From JAAYAY01 sp964563135 (GTDB lineage: Bacteria; Planctomycetota; Planctomycetia; Pirellulales; Thermoguttaceae): a stretch of DNA of 64,000 nucleotides. The notes under the pieces are model-generated. The model had not been told where the DNA came from, made no database searches, and was given only the letters and a program-made list of their open reading frames with translations. Positions 42,887 to 52,661 of this stretch are shown piece by piece (the stretch's first letter is position 1; every line of letters begins with the position of its first letter). Made by a program: the position numbers and the translations under genes. The stretch is taken from contig CAZLWV010000001.1 of assembly GCA_964563135.1 (NCBI GenBank), positions 62,001 through 126,000 on the forward strand, written 5' to 3'.

Positions 42887-43542
42887 GCCGAGTGATCGCC
42901 ATCGGGGATATCCACGGCTGTTCGGCCGCGCTCGATGCGGTGTTGGCGGAGGCCAAGCCCCAGCGGGGCGACCTCGTCGTGACACTCGGGGACTACATCG
43001 ATCGAGGTCCCGATACCCGGGGTGTCGTCGATCGCCTTCTGGCGCTCCGGAATGAGGTTCGCCTGACACCGATCCTCGGCAACCACGAGGAACTCCTGCT
43101 GACCATTCTCGACGGGCAGCATTACATGCTCGGAGACTGGCTGGCTTTCGGAGGGCTGGCCACGCTCGATTCCTACCACACCGAGAGCCCTGCCGACATT
43201 CCTCCGGAACACATCGAGTTCCTCCGCAGTTGCGTGCCCCTTATGGAACTCCCCACCACCTTCTTCGTGCACGCGGGCTACCTGCCTCGCAAACCTCTCA
43301 ACAAGCAGCCGTCCGAGATTCTGCGTTGGGAACCCCTCCGGGAACGACTCCCCAAACCCCATCGCTCGGGGAAGACCTGTATCTGCGGACACACGGCCCA
43401 GAAGTCGGGCGAGATTCTCAATGCCGGGCATGTGGTGTGTATCGACACATGGGTCTACGGCGAAGGCTGGTTGACCGCGATGGACGTGTATTCGGGGCGA
43501 ACCTGGCAGGCCGATCGGCAGGGACGCCTGCGCACCGGTTAG
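42883..43542 (+). CDS. PPP-family serine/threonine protein phosphatase
   Basis: 219 aa, starting in an ATGA overlap with the ATPase gene. All metallophosphatase motifs are present: GDIHG (residues 8-12), GDYIDRGPDT, GNHEE, the His in VHAGY and CGHTAQ. It matches the small bacterial PrpA/PphA-type phosphatases, which use two metal ions to dephosphorylate proteins or small molecules. Translational coupling to a secretion-type ATPase is uncommon and suggests a shared process, but this is inference. Confidence 0.9.
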   Translation: MSRVIAIGDIHGCSAALDAVLAEAKPQRGDLVVTLGDYIDRGPDTRGVVDRLLALRNEVRLTPILGNHEELLLTILDGQHYMLGDWLAFGGLATLDSYHTESPADIPPEHIEFLRSCVPLMELPTTFFVHAGYLPRKPLNKQPSEILRWEPLRERLPKPHRSGKTCICGHTAQKSGEILNAGHVVCIDTWVYGEGWLTAMDVYSGRTWQADRQGRLRTG

Positions 43543-43768
43543 CCTTGCCATCTGGCCGTCGGCCGCTCGCGACGGATTCTGAACGCCCAGCGGAGGCCGC
43601 GGCAGTGGCAGCTCCGCCTGTGGCGTTCGGCCAGGTTCTGACGAGTACCGCGGCGAGTCGGCCTTGGCGTGACAGAGGCCGCGGATGCGGCTAAGATCGT
43701 GGTAATCATCCCGCCCCGACACCACGAGCCCGTCTGGCAGGCTCGCAGCCGCCTGGAAGGTAGTTTGC

Positions 43769-45310
43769 ATGAAGAGACCCTCCATTCTGACGTTGAAAGT
43801 AGCCCTGCTGACTCTCACCGTGTGCGCCGCGAGGGTCGCAGCTCACGATCAGCCCCAATGGGGCGAGCGGCACACTCGCAACATGGTTTCCGAAGAGACG
43901 GGGCTGCCGGACCGGTTCGACCCGAAAAGCGGCGAGAACGTCCGCTGGTCGGTGCCACTGGGTTCGCAGTGCTGGGCGACTCCGGTCATCGCCAACGGCA
44001 AGGTACTGCTCGGCACGAACAACGATGAGCGGCGGGACGAGCGCCACCAGGGGGATCGAGGCGTACTGATGTGTTTTGACGAGGCCGACGGCCGCCTTGC
44101 CTGGCAGCTCGTGGTGCCCAAGCTGTCGGACGACATCTTCTTCGACTGGCCGCGGGCCGGGATCTGCTCGCCGGCCACGGTGGAAGGAGACCGGGTCTAC
44201 ACGGTCACCAATCGCGACGAGGTGGTATGCCTGGACCTGGACGGCATGGCCGACGGAAACGACGGGCCCTATCGCGAGGAAGGCCGTCACGCGACGCCCG
44301 CGGGCGAGCCGATCGTTGAAGCCGGGCCGCTGGACGCCGATATTCTCTGGTTGCTCGATCTGCGAGAGGCGGCCGGTGTGAGGCCGCATGATTCATCCCA
44401 TTCGTCGATCCTTCTGGATGGCGATTACCTCTACGTAAATACCAGCAATGGCCTGACGAGCAAGCATGATGGGGTGGACAAGCCCGAGGCACCGAGCCTG
44501 GTCGTGGTCGACAAGGCGACGGGACGTCTGGCGGCCCGGGACCATGCGGGAATCGGCGACCGCATCTTCCATTGCACATGGTCGTCGCCGGCGCTCGGCA
44601 CGATCGAGGGCCACCGCCAGGTCTATTTCTGCGGCGGCGACGGCGTGGTCTATGGGTTCGACACGCTGGATCCGCAGGCGTCCGGGTCGGGGGGCGGTGT
44701 CGCCCTGCTCGATCCCGTATGGCGTTTTGACTGCGATCCGACGGCTCCGAAAGAGAACGTGCACCAGTACATCCGCAATCGCAAGGTGAGCCCCAGCAAC
44801 ATCAAGAGTATGCCCGTCTTTCATGAAGGCCGGCTTTACATAACCTGCGGCGGCGATATCTGGTGGGGCAAACACGAATCGTGGTTGAAGTGCATCGACG
44901 CCGGCGGCTCCGGCGACGTTACCAAGGGGAATCTCCTTTGGTCCTATCGGCTCGGGCAGCATTGCTGTTCCACCCCCGCCGTCTACGAAGGGTTGGTTTA
45001 CGTGGCCGACTGCGATGGCCAGGTCCACAGCATCGACGCCGCGACCGGCAAGGCCTGCTGGGTTCACGATGCAGGCAAGGAGATCTGGGCCTCCACGCTC
45101 GTCGCCGACGGCAAGGTCTACGTCGGCACCCGAGAAGGAGCGTTCTGGATTCTGAAGACGGGCCGCGAGAGACAAGTCCTCAGCTCCGTCAAGTTCGACT
45201 CGCCGGTCCACAGCACGGCGGTTGCGGCCAACGGCACGGTTTACGTCGGCACCATGACCCGGCTCTACGCACTTCGCGAGGGCGCACGCAGCCAAGGAGT
45301 CAGCGAATGA
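43769..45310 (+). CDS. PQQ-type beta-propeller repeat protein, exported
   Basis: 513 aa with signal peptide (ILTLKVALLTLTVCAARVAA) and GGAAGG upstream. Repeated propeller blades of the PQQ kind are visible: ATPVIANGKVLLGTNN, SPATVEGDRVYTVTNRD, STPAVYEGLVYVADCDGQVHSIDAATGKACW and STLVADGKVYVGTREG. No PQQ cofactor residues can be assigned, and most planctomycete members are of unknown function. The next gene starts inside its stop codon (ATGA), so the two are made together. Confidence 0.85.
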   Translation: MKRPSILTLKVALLTLTVCAARVAAHDQPQWGERHTRNMVSEETGLPDRFDPKSGENVRWSVPLGSQCWATPVIANGKVLLGTNNDERRDERHQGDRGVLMCFDEADGRLAWQLVVPKLSDDIFFDWPRAGICSPATVEGDRVYTVTNRDEVVCLDLDGMADGNDGPYREEGRHATPAGEPIVEAGPLDADILWLLDLREAAGVRPHDSSHSSILLDGDYLYVNTSNGLTSKHDGVDKPEAPSLVVVDKATGRLAARDHAGIGDRIFHCTWSSPALGTIEGHRQVYFCGGDGVVYGFDTLDPQASGSGGGVALLDPVWRFDCDPTAPKENVHQYIRNRKVSPSNIKSMPVFHEGRLYITCGGDIWWGKHESWLKCIDAGGSGDVTKGNLLWSYRLGQHCCSTPAVYEGLVYVADCDGQVHSIDAATGKACWVHDAGKEIWASTLVADGKVYVGTREGAFWILKTGRERQVLSSVKFDSPVHSTAVAANGTVYVGTMTRLYALREGARSQGVSE

Positions 45311-48300
45311 AACGAATGCTTCTTGCGGCCTTGGTTCTGGGAGGCTATGTCGCAGCGCCGTTCGGCTCTATCGCGGCGGACAATTCCCATCCTGCCGGAT
45401 CGACCGCCCTCCTGCGCCACTACACGTTCGAATCTGTTTCGCCCGAATCTCCCGTGGCGGAAAGCAGCGGCGGCGAGCCGGAATCGCTCGCTTACGGCGG
45501 CAGCGACGCACTGGCGGTCGTGCCGGGGCGATCGCCCGAGCGGAAGGCCGTTCGGATCGACAACGGCGCTTTCCAGGGCAAAGCATTTGCCCTAACCGAA
45601 CTTGGATCGACCGTTGAGATCTGGTTCCGCAAGAATGGTCAAGGGGCCCAGCGAGGCAATGACGGGCAGACCTGCGGTATGATCTTCAGCCTGGGAAACG
45701 GCTACTGGGAAGGAATGCGACTCTGGACGTCGTACCCCGAGCAGCGACTCAGCTTCGAAATCGGTCGCCCGCAACCATCCAGTTCCGTCTCCACCCAGAT
45801 GAATCTTCCCGTGCCCGACGGGGTGTGGCATCACGTGGCGGTTACCTGGGACCGGACCCGGATGAACATCTACTGGAACGGCCTCCTGACGGCCACGAAC
45901 GAGTACCGGGGCGAGTGGACCCCCGCATCGTCCCTGCGGATCGGATTCGCCGATTCGGGAATCGGCTCGCTCAAGATGGATGTCGATGAGGTGACCATCT
46001 ACGGTGAAGCGCTGCCCGCCGAGTTGATTGCCGAGCATGCAGTCGACGGGGCGTCCCTCCCGGGGCCGGGCAAAACCTTGTTCGCCCAGGCCGCCGCGGC
46101 GATCCGGGAGAACAACTGGCACGCGGCCGAGGATTGCTACCGATCGGTGGCCGAAGATCCGGGTCTTCCTTCGGCCTGCCGTGCCCTGGGAGCGATGGGT
46201 GTAGCCCATGCCCTGTGGCAACAGAACCGGGCCACGGAATCGGCCACCCTTTGGGCGAGACTGTGTGATTCAGCAGGCACACCTGAGAATCTTCGCGAGG
46301 CGGCATTGCGGCTCTGTTTCCGGGAGGAACGGGGGGTCGTGCGTGCGGCCGTTTCTGCAGCCGTCTATCGACGACTGCTGGAGCTTGCCGACACCACGCC
46401 CCGCCAGAAGGCGATTGTGCGGCTGGCGCTGGCCGAACGCCTGCTGGCCGACGGCAAGGGAGCCGAGGCCCTCGAGGAATACTCGGCCGCGATTGACGGA
46501 AAATCTCTCTCGGAACTGGAGACCTGGAACACGCGGCTGCAGATGGCCCACACGCGGCTATCCGCCCGCGAGTATGAGAAGGCGAGGGAGTTGTACAAGA
46601 GCCTGGCCAAAGCCGCCGAGGCCCCTCAGGAGGTGCGGAGCCTGGCCTGGCTGTGCATGGGGCACAGCTACGAGCGGCAGGGTGACCTGGCACAGGCGGC
46701 CGCGGCGTTTGACGAGGCATCGCGATGCGCGATCGTCCTGCAGCACCATCGGGTCGAGGCGCTGGAGCGAGCGGCTGAATGCCGCCGCCTTGCTGCCGGG
46801 ATGCCACGGCGAGATCCGACGGCCTGCCGCACCAGGATACCTGCCCCACCGGCGCCGGGAGCCATCTACCACGTGGCCGCCAACGGTGCTGACAGCAACC
46901 CCGGGACCGAATCGGAGCCGTTTGCCACCTTGGAGCGCGCCCGTGACGCGATTGCCCAGCTTAAGGCATCGCAAGGGCTTCCGCCGGGAGGCATTGCCGT
47001 GCTCGTGCGGGGCGGCAGGTACCGGATGGCTGGCAGCTTCACGCTGACCGAGAAGGATGGCGGGACCGCCGACCGGCCCGTTGTGTACCGAGCCTTCCCG
47101 GGCGAAAAACCCGTGTTTACCGGTGGCGCGCTGCTCGCCGGCTTTGCGCCTGTGGATGACGAACAGCTCCGACGGCGTTTGCCGGAGGCAGCCCGGGGTC
47201 AGGTGGTCGCGGCAGACCTGAAAGCGCAGGGCATTGACGATCTTGGCAAGATCCTCCCCCGCGGCTACGGCGAGGGCGGATATCCGACCAATCCCTGGGT
47301 CGATCTGTACGTGGACGGCCAGCTCATGGAGTTGGCGCGATGGCCCAACGACGGTTTCGCGAAGACCGGCCGTGTGCACGCCGGCAAGATGGGAACCGGC
47401 GAGGCCGACAGGCCAGGAGTGTTCGAATACGGCGAGGATCGCCCCGGCCAGTGGCAAACCACCGATGACATCTGGGCCTTCGGCTACTGGGGCTATCTCT
47501 GGGCCGGGCGAAGCGTACCGATTGCTTCGATCGATCGGGCGTCGAGACAGATCACGGTCGGCTCCCGGGCTTCGTACGGCTACCGGGAAGGTATGCCCTA
47601 CTACGTGTTCAATCTTCCGGAAGAACTGGACAAGCCGGGGGAGTGGTACCTGGATCGGTCCTCGGGCAGACTCTGCCTCTTTCCCCTGAAGCCGTTGGAC
47701 GGCACGACGGTCGAGTTTCCGATTCTCTCCGAGCCCTTCGTCGTCATTCGCAATGCCGAACATGTCACCCTGCGAGGCCTCACGTTTGAACTCGGCCGAA
47801 CCGAAGGGGCTGTGATCGAGGGAGGCTCAAAGAACCTCCTGGTCGGCTGCACGTTCTGCAAGCTGGGGACGAATGGGGTTGTCATCCTGGGAGGCTCCGA
47901 CCACGGCGTGCTCGGCTGCGATATCCACACGCTCGGCGCCGGCGGAGTGCGGGTGGCGGGGGGCGATCGGAAGACCCTGACGCCGGGCGGACACTTTGTG
48001 GAGAACTGCCACGTCTACGACTTCACCCGCATCGACCGGGTGTATGCTCCGGCGGTTCACATGGACGGTGTGGGCAACCGCATCGCCCACAATCTGTTTC
48101 ACCACTCCCCCCACCACGCGATGCGAGTGGAAGGCTATGAACACGCGATCGAGTGGAACGAAATCCACAGCGTCGTCTACGAATCGGACGACCAGGCGGG
48201 AATCGATATCTACGGCAACCCGGCCTACCGCGGCAACGTGATCCGCTACAACTACTGGCACCACATCGGCAGCGGCCACAACGTGGCGGGGCAGGCCGGA

Positions 48301-48879
48301 ATCCGGCTCGACGATTTCATCAGCAACGTGCTCATTTACGGCAACGTCTTCTATCGCTGTGCGGGGGGCCAGTTCGGCGCTGTCCAGATCCACGGCGGCA
48401 AGGACAACGTGGTCGACAACAATCTGTTCATTGGCTGCAAGTTTGCCTTGAGCTTCTCGCCCTGGGGGGAGAAACGATGGCAAGAGCGGCTTGCCGACCT
48501 GTCAACGCAGCAGATCGTCGGCAGCGGCGGAGTCGACACCAGCAAGCCGCCCCACAGTACGCGTTACCCCGACCTCGCCAATCTGGAGTCCAACGCTTAC
48601 CGCAACTTCGTGTGGCGGAACCTGGTGGTCGATTGCGGCCAGTTCAGCGTCCGTGACCGGGGCGTCAACCAACTGGCCGACAATCATGTGCTGTCACGTT
48701 ATCCTGAATCTGCCGATGTCGAAAAGGGCGACTTCCGTCTGAATGAGAAATCGCCAATCTTCGATCGCTTTGGGTTCCGCCCGATCCCCTTCGAGGAGAT
48801 AGGACTCTACGAGGATGAGAATCGGGCGACATGGCCGGTGGAACACGCGATTGCGCCGTTCTACGTGGAGGAACACTGA
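45307..48879 (+). CDS. Giant secreted protein: LamG domain, helical repeats, right-handed beta-helix
   Basis: 1190 aa from the ATG at 45307. The order is signal peptide (LLAALVLGGYVAAPFGSIAA), a LamG/concanavalin-like domain (about 30-240; TVEIWFRKNG, GVWHHVAVTWDRTRMNIYWNG), TPR-like helices (about 255-500), then a right-handed parallel beta-helix from about 519 (IYHVAANGADSNPGTESEPF) to the end. The helix contains NVIRYNYWHHIGSG and LDDFISNVLIYGNVFYRC. Beta-helix proteins of this kind are often polysaccharide lyases or glycosidases. No catalytic residue is assigned. A decayed relative of its helix is at 11961-12157. Confidence 0.85.
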   Translation: MKRMLLAALVLGGYVAAPFGSIAADNSHPAGSTALLRHYTFESVSPESPVAESSGGEPESLAYGGSDALAVVPGRSPERKAVRIDNGAFQGKAFALTELGSTVEIWFRKNGQGAQRGNDGQTCGMIFSLGNGYWEGMRLWTSYPEQRLSFEIGRPQPSSSVSTQMNLPVPDGVWHHVAVTWDRTRMNIYWNGLLTATNEYRGEWTPASSLRIGFADSGIGSLKMDVDEVTIYGEALPAELIAEHAVDGASLPGPGKTLFAQAAAAIRENNWHAAEDCYRSVAEDPGLPSACRALGAMGVAHALWQQNRATESATLWARLCDSAGTPENLREAALRLCFREERGVVRAAVSAAVYRRLLELADTTPRQKAIVRLALAERLLADGKGAEALEEYSAAIDGKSLSELETWNTRLQMAHTRLSAREYEKARELYKSLAKAAEAPQEVRSLAWLCMGHSYERQGDLAQAAAAFDEASRCAIVLQHHRVEALERAAECRRLAAGMPRRDPTACRTRIPAPPAPGAIYHVAANGADSNPGTESEPFATLERARDAIAQLKASQGLPPGGIAVLVRGGRYRMAGSFTLTEKDGGTADRPVVYRAFPGEKPVFTGGALLAGFAPVDDEQLRRRLPEAARGQVVAADLKAQGIDDLGKILPRGYGEGGYPTNPWVDLYVDGQLMELARWPNDGFAKTGRVHAGKMGTGEADRPGVFEYGEDRPGQWQTTDDIWAFGYWGYLWAGRSVPIASIDRASRQITVGSRASYGYREGMPYYVFNLPEELDKPGEWYLDRSSGRLCLFPLKPLDGTTVEFPILSEPFVVIRNAEHVTLRGLTFELGRTEGAVIEGGSKNLLVGCTFCKLGTNGVVILGGSDHGVLGCDIHTLGAGGVRVAGGDRKTLTPGGHFVENCHVYDFTRIDRVYAPAVHMDGVGNRIAHNLFHHSPHHAMRVEGYEHAIEWNEIHSVVYESDDQAGIDIYGNPAYRGNVIRYNYWHHIGSGHNVAGQAGIRLDDFISNVLIYGNVFYRCAGGQFGAVQIHGGKDNVVDNNLFIGCKFALSFSPWGEKRWQERLADLSTQQIVGSGGVDTSKPPHSTRYPDLANLESNAYRNFVWRNLVVDCGQFSVRDRGVNQLADNHVLSRYPESADVEKGDFRLNEKSPIFDRFGFRPIPFEEIGLYEDENRATWPVEHAIAPFYVEEH

Positions 48880-48931
48880 CCGCGGGTGGCGACTGCGTGC
48901 CGGCCGGAGGGTCTCCGGCAGCCCATCGGCC

Positions 48932-50038
48932 TCAGTCTGCACCCAGAACCTCCCCCAGAATCCTCGGCTTCCGCCCGAAGGCGAGGCAGAACTCGGCGAA
49001 CGTCGGCCGGAGCCGCGTTTCCAGTTTCTTCTGGTGATGGAGGGCAATGTCGGCAAGGCGGTGCTCGAGGAAGGGGTTGGCGAAACGTTCCAGCGCAACC
49101 CGGGCGAACGATTCTGCGCCGGTCACTCGATCGGCAATCGTGGGCACGATTTCCTCGAAGAGGAGGGCCTCGAGCCAGGGGCGGATCCTATCGTCGGCGA
49201 CCGCCTGGCGAACCGTCTCGATCCCGAACGGCATGGCCTTGGCCACCAGGGCCGTATGGGCTCCGTTGAGGATCCGCACTTTGCGCAGGTGATAGGGCTC
49301 CAGGCAGTCGACCTGTTCGATTGCCTTGTGGGCGGTCAACGGCAGGCCGGCCACATTGCCCTCGAGGAGCCACGAGGTGAACGGTTCGGCCACGGCAAAA
49401 AGCGGGTCATCCTTGGCCGCCGGATCGCCAGCGGGTGGAGCCGCCACGATCCGGTCCACAAGCGTGTTGTGCCACGAGCACCCGTCGCACACCCATTCGA
49501 CAACGCCCGTCTCCAGTTGCCAACGCGCCGCCTGCTCGAGAACCAGTTCGCGCAACCGATCCGCATTCCGCTCGATCAGTTCGCAGGGAAGAATCGCCAG
49601 TCCCTCAAGATGGTGCCGGTGACGGGCGGCAAGCAAGGCCAGGAGCTTGGCCGGATAGGAGACAGGAAACATCGTGCGCGAGACGTCTTCGGCAGCCAGG
49701 CTGAGCCCGGCCTCCGTCGTGTTCGAAACCACGCAGCGTAGTGTTCGGCTGCAAGCCGCTTCGACGAGAGCATCCCAACTCTGCCTGGCAGGGATTGCCC
49801 GGGCGATGCTGCAAATCTTCACGGTGCGGTCCACCGCGGTTCCACGGTCGAGGCCGCGAATCGCGGCATGGAACACGCCCCCACGGGCGTTGATCAATCC
49901 AGCACGCTCACTGCGGGTCGACTGAACGGCCACAATACGGCCGGCGGGAATCCCCGTATCGTTGAGATCCTGGACAAACATCCCCATGAAGCATCGAAGA
50001 AATCGGCCCGTGCCGAACTGGAGAATCGTCTCTTCCAT
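48932..50038 (-). CDS. uxaB: Tagaturonate reductase-like (mannitol dehydrogenase family)
   Basis: 368 aa from the ATG at 50038, seven bases after the stop of the regulator gene; the open frame extends to 50104. The N-terminus ETILQFGTGRFLRCFMGMFV and the segment VVSNTTEAGLSL match altronate oxidoreductase (UxaB), and the C-terminal domain has VRILNGAHTALV. UxaB reduces tagaturonate to altronate with NADH in galacturonate breakdown. It is shorter than the E. coli enzyme (about 480 aa). A KDG-kinase-like gene elsewhere in the window fits the same pathway. Fructuronate or mannonate specificity is an alternative. Confidence 0.78.
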   Translation of the reverse strand: MEETILQFGTGRFLRCFMGMFVQDLNDTGIPAGRIVAVQSTRSERAGLINARGGVFHAAIRGLDRGTAVDRTVKICSIARAIPARQSWDALVEAACSRTLRCVVSNTTEAGLSLAAEDVSRTMFPVSYPAKLLALLAARHRHHLEGLAILPCELIERNADRLRELVLEQAARWQLETGVVEWVCDGCSWHNTLVDRIVAAPPAGDPAAKDDPLFAVAEPFTSWLLEGNVAGLPLTAHKAIEQVDCLEPYHLRKVRILNGAHTALVAKAMPFGIETVRQAVADDRIRPWLEALLFEEIVPTIADRVTGAESFARVALERFANPFLEHRLADIALHHQKKLETRLRPTFAEFCLAFGRKPRILGEVLGAD

Positions 50039-50045
50039 ACGCCGG

Positions 50046-50678
50046 TCAGACCAATCCTTTCCTGACGGCCCAGATTGCAGCCTGGGTCCGGTCTTCAACC
50101 GCAATCTTCTCCAGGAGATTCCGAATGTGTTCCTTCACCGTCTCGTAACTGATCCCCAGCGATTCAGCAATCTCGTGGTTGGTGTGGCCGTCGGTCACCT
50201 CGCGAAGCACATCCAGTTCGCGACGCGTCAGCGGCACATCGAGACTGCCCCTTTCGTAGGTCCCCACAGAAACGGCCGCGAGCCGCCGCGTGGTTTCCGC
50301 GGACCAGAAGGACTCTCCTGCAGCAGCCCGTGCCACAGCATCCAGGAAGCGCTGGCGGCTGAGATTTCCGACGATGACCTCGTTGACACCGGCATCTCGC
50401 GCCTGGGCAAGGAGCAAGGGGGTGTCGCTATCGGTGACCAGAATGACCTGGGTCCGCGACGACGCCTGCCGGATCCGCCGCGCCTGGTCCACACTCTCCT
50501 GGGCCGACATGCAAAAAGACAGGATCACGACATCGGCCTGGAGTTCCTGGGCCAGACGGCACACGTCTGCACAAGAGGTCAATTCGGCAACAATCTGGAT
50601 GTTCGTTCGCTCGACGAACGCACGCATCCCAGACAACGTGATTGGTGACCGATCGACGACAATCAATCGCACCGCCAT
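50046..50678 (-). CDS. LuxR/NarL-type regulator with degenerate receiver
   Basis: 210 aa. Residues 1-120 form a receiver fold, but the phosphoacceptor Asp is replaced by Ser54 (ADVVILSFCMS), the conserved Lys by Gly104 and one of the acidic pair by Arg10 (VVDRSP). Residues 145-208 form a normal LuxR helix-turn-helix (LTRRELDVLREVTDGHTNHE, SYETVKEHIRNLL). It probably does not respond to phosphorylation, so activity may be set by abundance or a ligand. It is cotranscribed with uxaB seven bases downstream and may control it. Confidence 0.87.
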   Translation of the reverse strand: MAVRLIVVDRSPITLSGMRAFVERTNIQIVAELTSCADVCRLAQELQADVVILSFCMSAQESVDQARRIRQASSRTQVILVTDSDTPLLLAQARDAGVNEVIVGNLSRQRFLDAVARAAAGESFWSAETTRRLAAVSVGTYERGSLDVPLTRRELDVLREVTDGHTNHEIAESLGISYETVKEHIRNLLEKIAVEDRTQAAIWAVRKGLV

Positions 50679-50982
50679 TTCCTCACCTGTACACTTCGTA
50701 GATCGAACAAGGCCTTGCTCGTCGCAAGGTGCGAACCCACCCGTGCCCCATCCAGAACGGCCTGCTTTCGGAGAAGACTACAGAGAAAGAGCAAGCGCCA
50801 AAATAGCGAGTCTCACCGATGCCGTCAAGAAATGTCGCAGTCGATTCCAGGCATCCCGGGAGCGCATGGCGGATCTCTTGCCACCTCGAATCGGCTCTGA
50901 CAGGAAAACCCGGTGGGGGCATAACCACGCGTCGGGCTTCCACACCCCTCAGAATAGGGGCAGCAATCAACTCGCGTTGGGG
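50679..50982. other. Intergenic region upstream of the LuxR-type gene
   Basis: No gene is seen in these 304 bases. A six-bp hairpin (CCTTGC/GCAAGG, 50711-50727) lies 33 bases from the regulator start. No clear promoter was found. Confidence 0.3.
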
Positions 50983-52188
50983 TCATGAACCGATCAGTAT
51001 TCCGGCGATCGTGGCCGTCATGTATGCGGCCAGGGTGCCGCCGATCATGGCACGCAGGCCGTATTTGGCGAAATCGGGACGTCGTCGAGGGACGAGAGAA
51101 CCAATTCCCCCAATTTGAATTGCGATCGAGCCGAAGTTGGCGAAGCCGCAGAGGGCGTACGTGGCAATAACGAATGACCGTGGTGAGAGACTCTCCCTGG
51201 CATCGGTCAGACTCTGGTAAGCCAGCATCTCGTTGAATACTGTCTTGGTCCCCAGCATCGCGCCGACACTCGGCGCATCCTGCCAGGGAACGCCCATAAT
51301 CCACGCCAAGGGAGCACAGATCCAACCGAGCACCAACTGCAGCGTCAGTGGCTGGCCGCAGAGATACTTCGTAGGTAAGAGAAGCCAATTGAGGCCGTGG
51401 ATCAAGGCAATGAACGCGATCAACATGGCGCCCACGTTGAGAGCCAATTGCAGCCCGCTTGCCGCGCCGCGACAGGCGGCGTCCAGAATGTTGACATCTT
51501 CTCTTGGGACCTCGACCTGCACCACGCCCTTGGTGACCGACGCCTCTGTTTCGGGCACCATGATCTTCGCGATCACCAGGGATGCGGGCGCTGACATCAA
51601 GGAAGCGGCCACGAGATGCCCCGCGTCCACTCCCCAGGCCGCGTAGACCGCCATGACACCGCCCGCCACGGTGGCCATGCCGCCGGTCATGAGCGCCATG
51701 ATCTCGCTTCGCGTCATCGTTTCAAGGTAGGGCCGGATGGCCAGCGGCGCTTCGGTCATCCCCACGTAGACATTGGCGGACGCCGCCAGGGATTCCGAGC
51801 CGGAAGTATCCATCACCCACACCATCAGGCGAGCCATGATCTTCACGAGCCACTGGAGGATTCCCAGGTGAAACAGGACGGCAGTCACCGAGGAAACAAA
51901 GATGATCGTCGGGAGCACGGAGAAGGCGACATAATGCTCCCGGAAGCCTTCACCAAACACGAATCGCCCCCCTTCGTCGGAAAAGCTGACGATCCTGGCC
52001 ACCAAGATCCGAGCCCATTCAAAGGCCTCTTCCCCGAAGCGGGTCTTCAGGAGCAGCCCGCCCAAGAGGAATTGCAGTACCACGCCGGAGACGATCAGGC
52101 GAAAGTTCATACGACGCCGATTCTCTGACATGAGCCAGGCCAGCGCCATCATCACCAAGAGCCCTGCAAAGCTCACAACCCGTTCCAT
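50983..52188 (-). CDS. Concentrative nucleoside transporter (NupC/CNT)
   Basis: 401 aa from the ATG at 52188 with GAGGAAG just upstream; the open frame runs to 52266. It is a polytopic membrane protein with the CNT signatures: NVYVGMTEAPLAIRPYLETM, MTGGMATVAGGVMAVYAA, GTKTVFNEMLAY and YALCGFANFGSIAIQIGGIG. CNT proteins import nucleosides with Na+ or H+. It is monocistronic. Together with the AzgA-like permease and deoC in this window it suggests use of external nucleosides, though the genes are far apart. Confidence 0.93.
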   Translation of the reverse strand: MERVVSFAGLLVMMALAWLMSENRRRMNFRLIVSGVVLQFLLGGLLLKTRFGEEAFEWARILVARIVSFSDEGGRFVFGEGFREHYVAFSVLPTIIFVSSVTAVLFHLGILQWLVKIMARLMVWVMDTSGSESLAASANVYVGMTEAPLAIRPYLETMTRSEIMALMTGGMATVAGGVMAVYAAWGVDAGHLVAASLMSAPASLVIAKIMVPETEASVTKGVVQVEVPREDVNILDAACRGAASGLQLALNVGAMLIAFIALIHGLNWLLLPTKYLCGQPLTLQLVLGWICAPLAWIMGVPWQDAPSVGAMLGTKTVFNEMLAYQSLTDARESLSPRSFVIATYALCGFANFGSIAIQIGGIGSLVPRRRPDFAKYGLRAMIGGTLAAYMTATIAGILIGS

Positions 52189-52661
52189 ACACGCTTCCTC
52201 CCACGGCGCAGCCTCATTTTCCGACCATTCGGCGGCTCCCCAACTCCCGCCCCCGCGAAACGCCATGGTAGTTCGCCGTCCTGCGGAGGGGAAGTGGTTA
52301 CCTGCCAGTAGCTGCCAGGGTCGACTTGTGCCGGACGGAGCGATGGGTCGGGACTATCGCGTCTGGGAGGATCGTGAGGTTTCTTCCAGTCGCAGCAGGT
52401 ACCCGAAGAGGGGCTCCGGACAAAAACCAGCGAAATACCGGCGTGGTGCGTTGCCGTTGTCCGATTTGCGACCTAGGTTTCTGTGAGCTTGCCGGTATCG
52501 AACACGCAGGAGATGGATCTCGAGTTCACCCGCTGGAGGAGTGGGAGGCCGGTCAGCCCGAACCAGGTACCCCACCGGTGCGGCAGATCCCTGTTGGAGA
52601 TCGCCACGCACGAAGGTAAAGAACGAACTCATTCTTGTGACAAGCGAGGAGAGGCCCAGTC
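52189..52661. other. Intergenic region between divergent transporter and cheW
   Basis: These 473 bases contain no recognisable gene, repeat or hairpin of note. GAGGAGAGG at 52648-52656 is the cheW ribosome site. Confidence 0.35.

Noticed and set aside
44863..45306. Upstream extension of the LamG/beta-helix frame
   Set aside because: It overlaps the propeller gene out of frame. The signal peptide begins at 45307, in an ATGA overlap.
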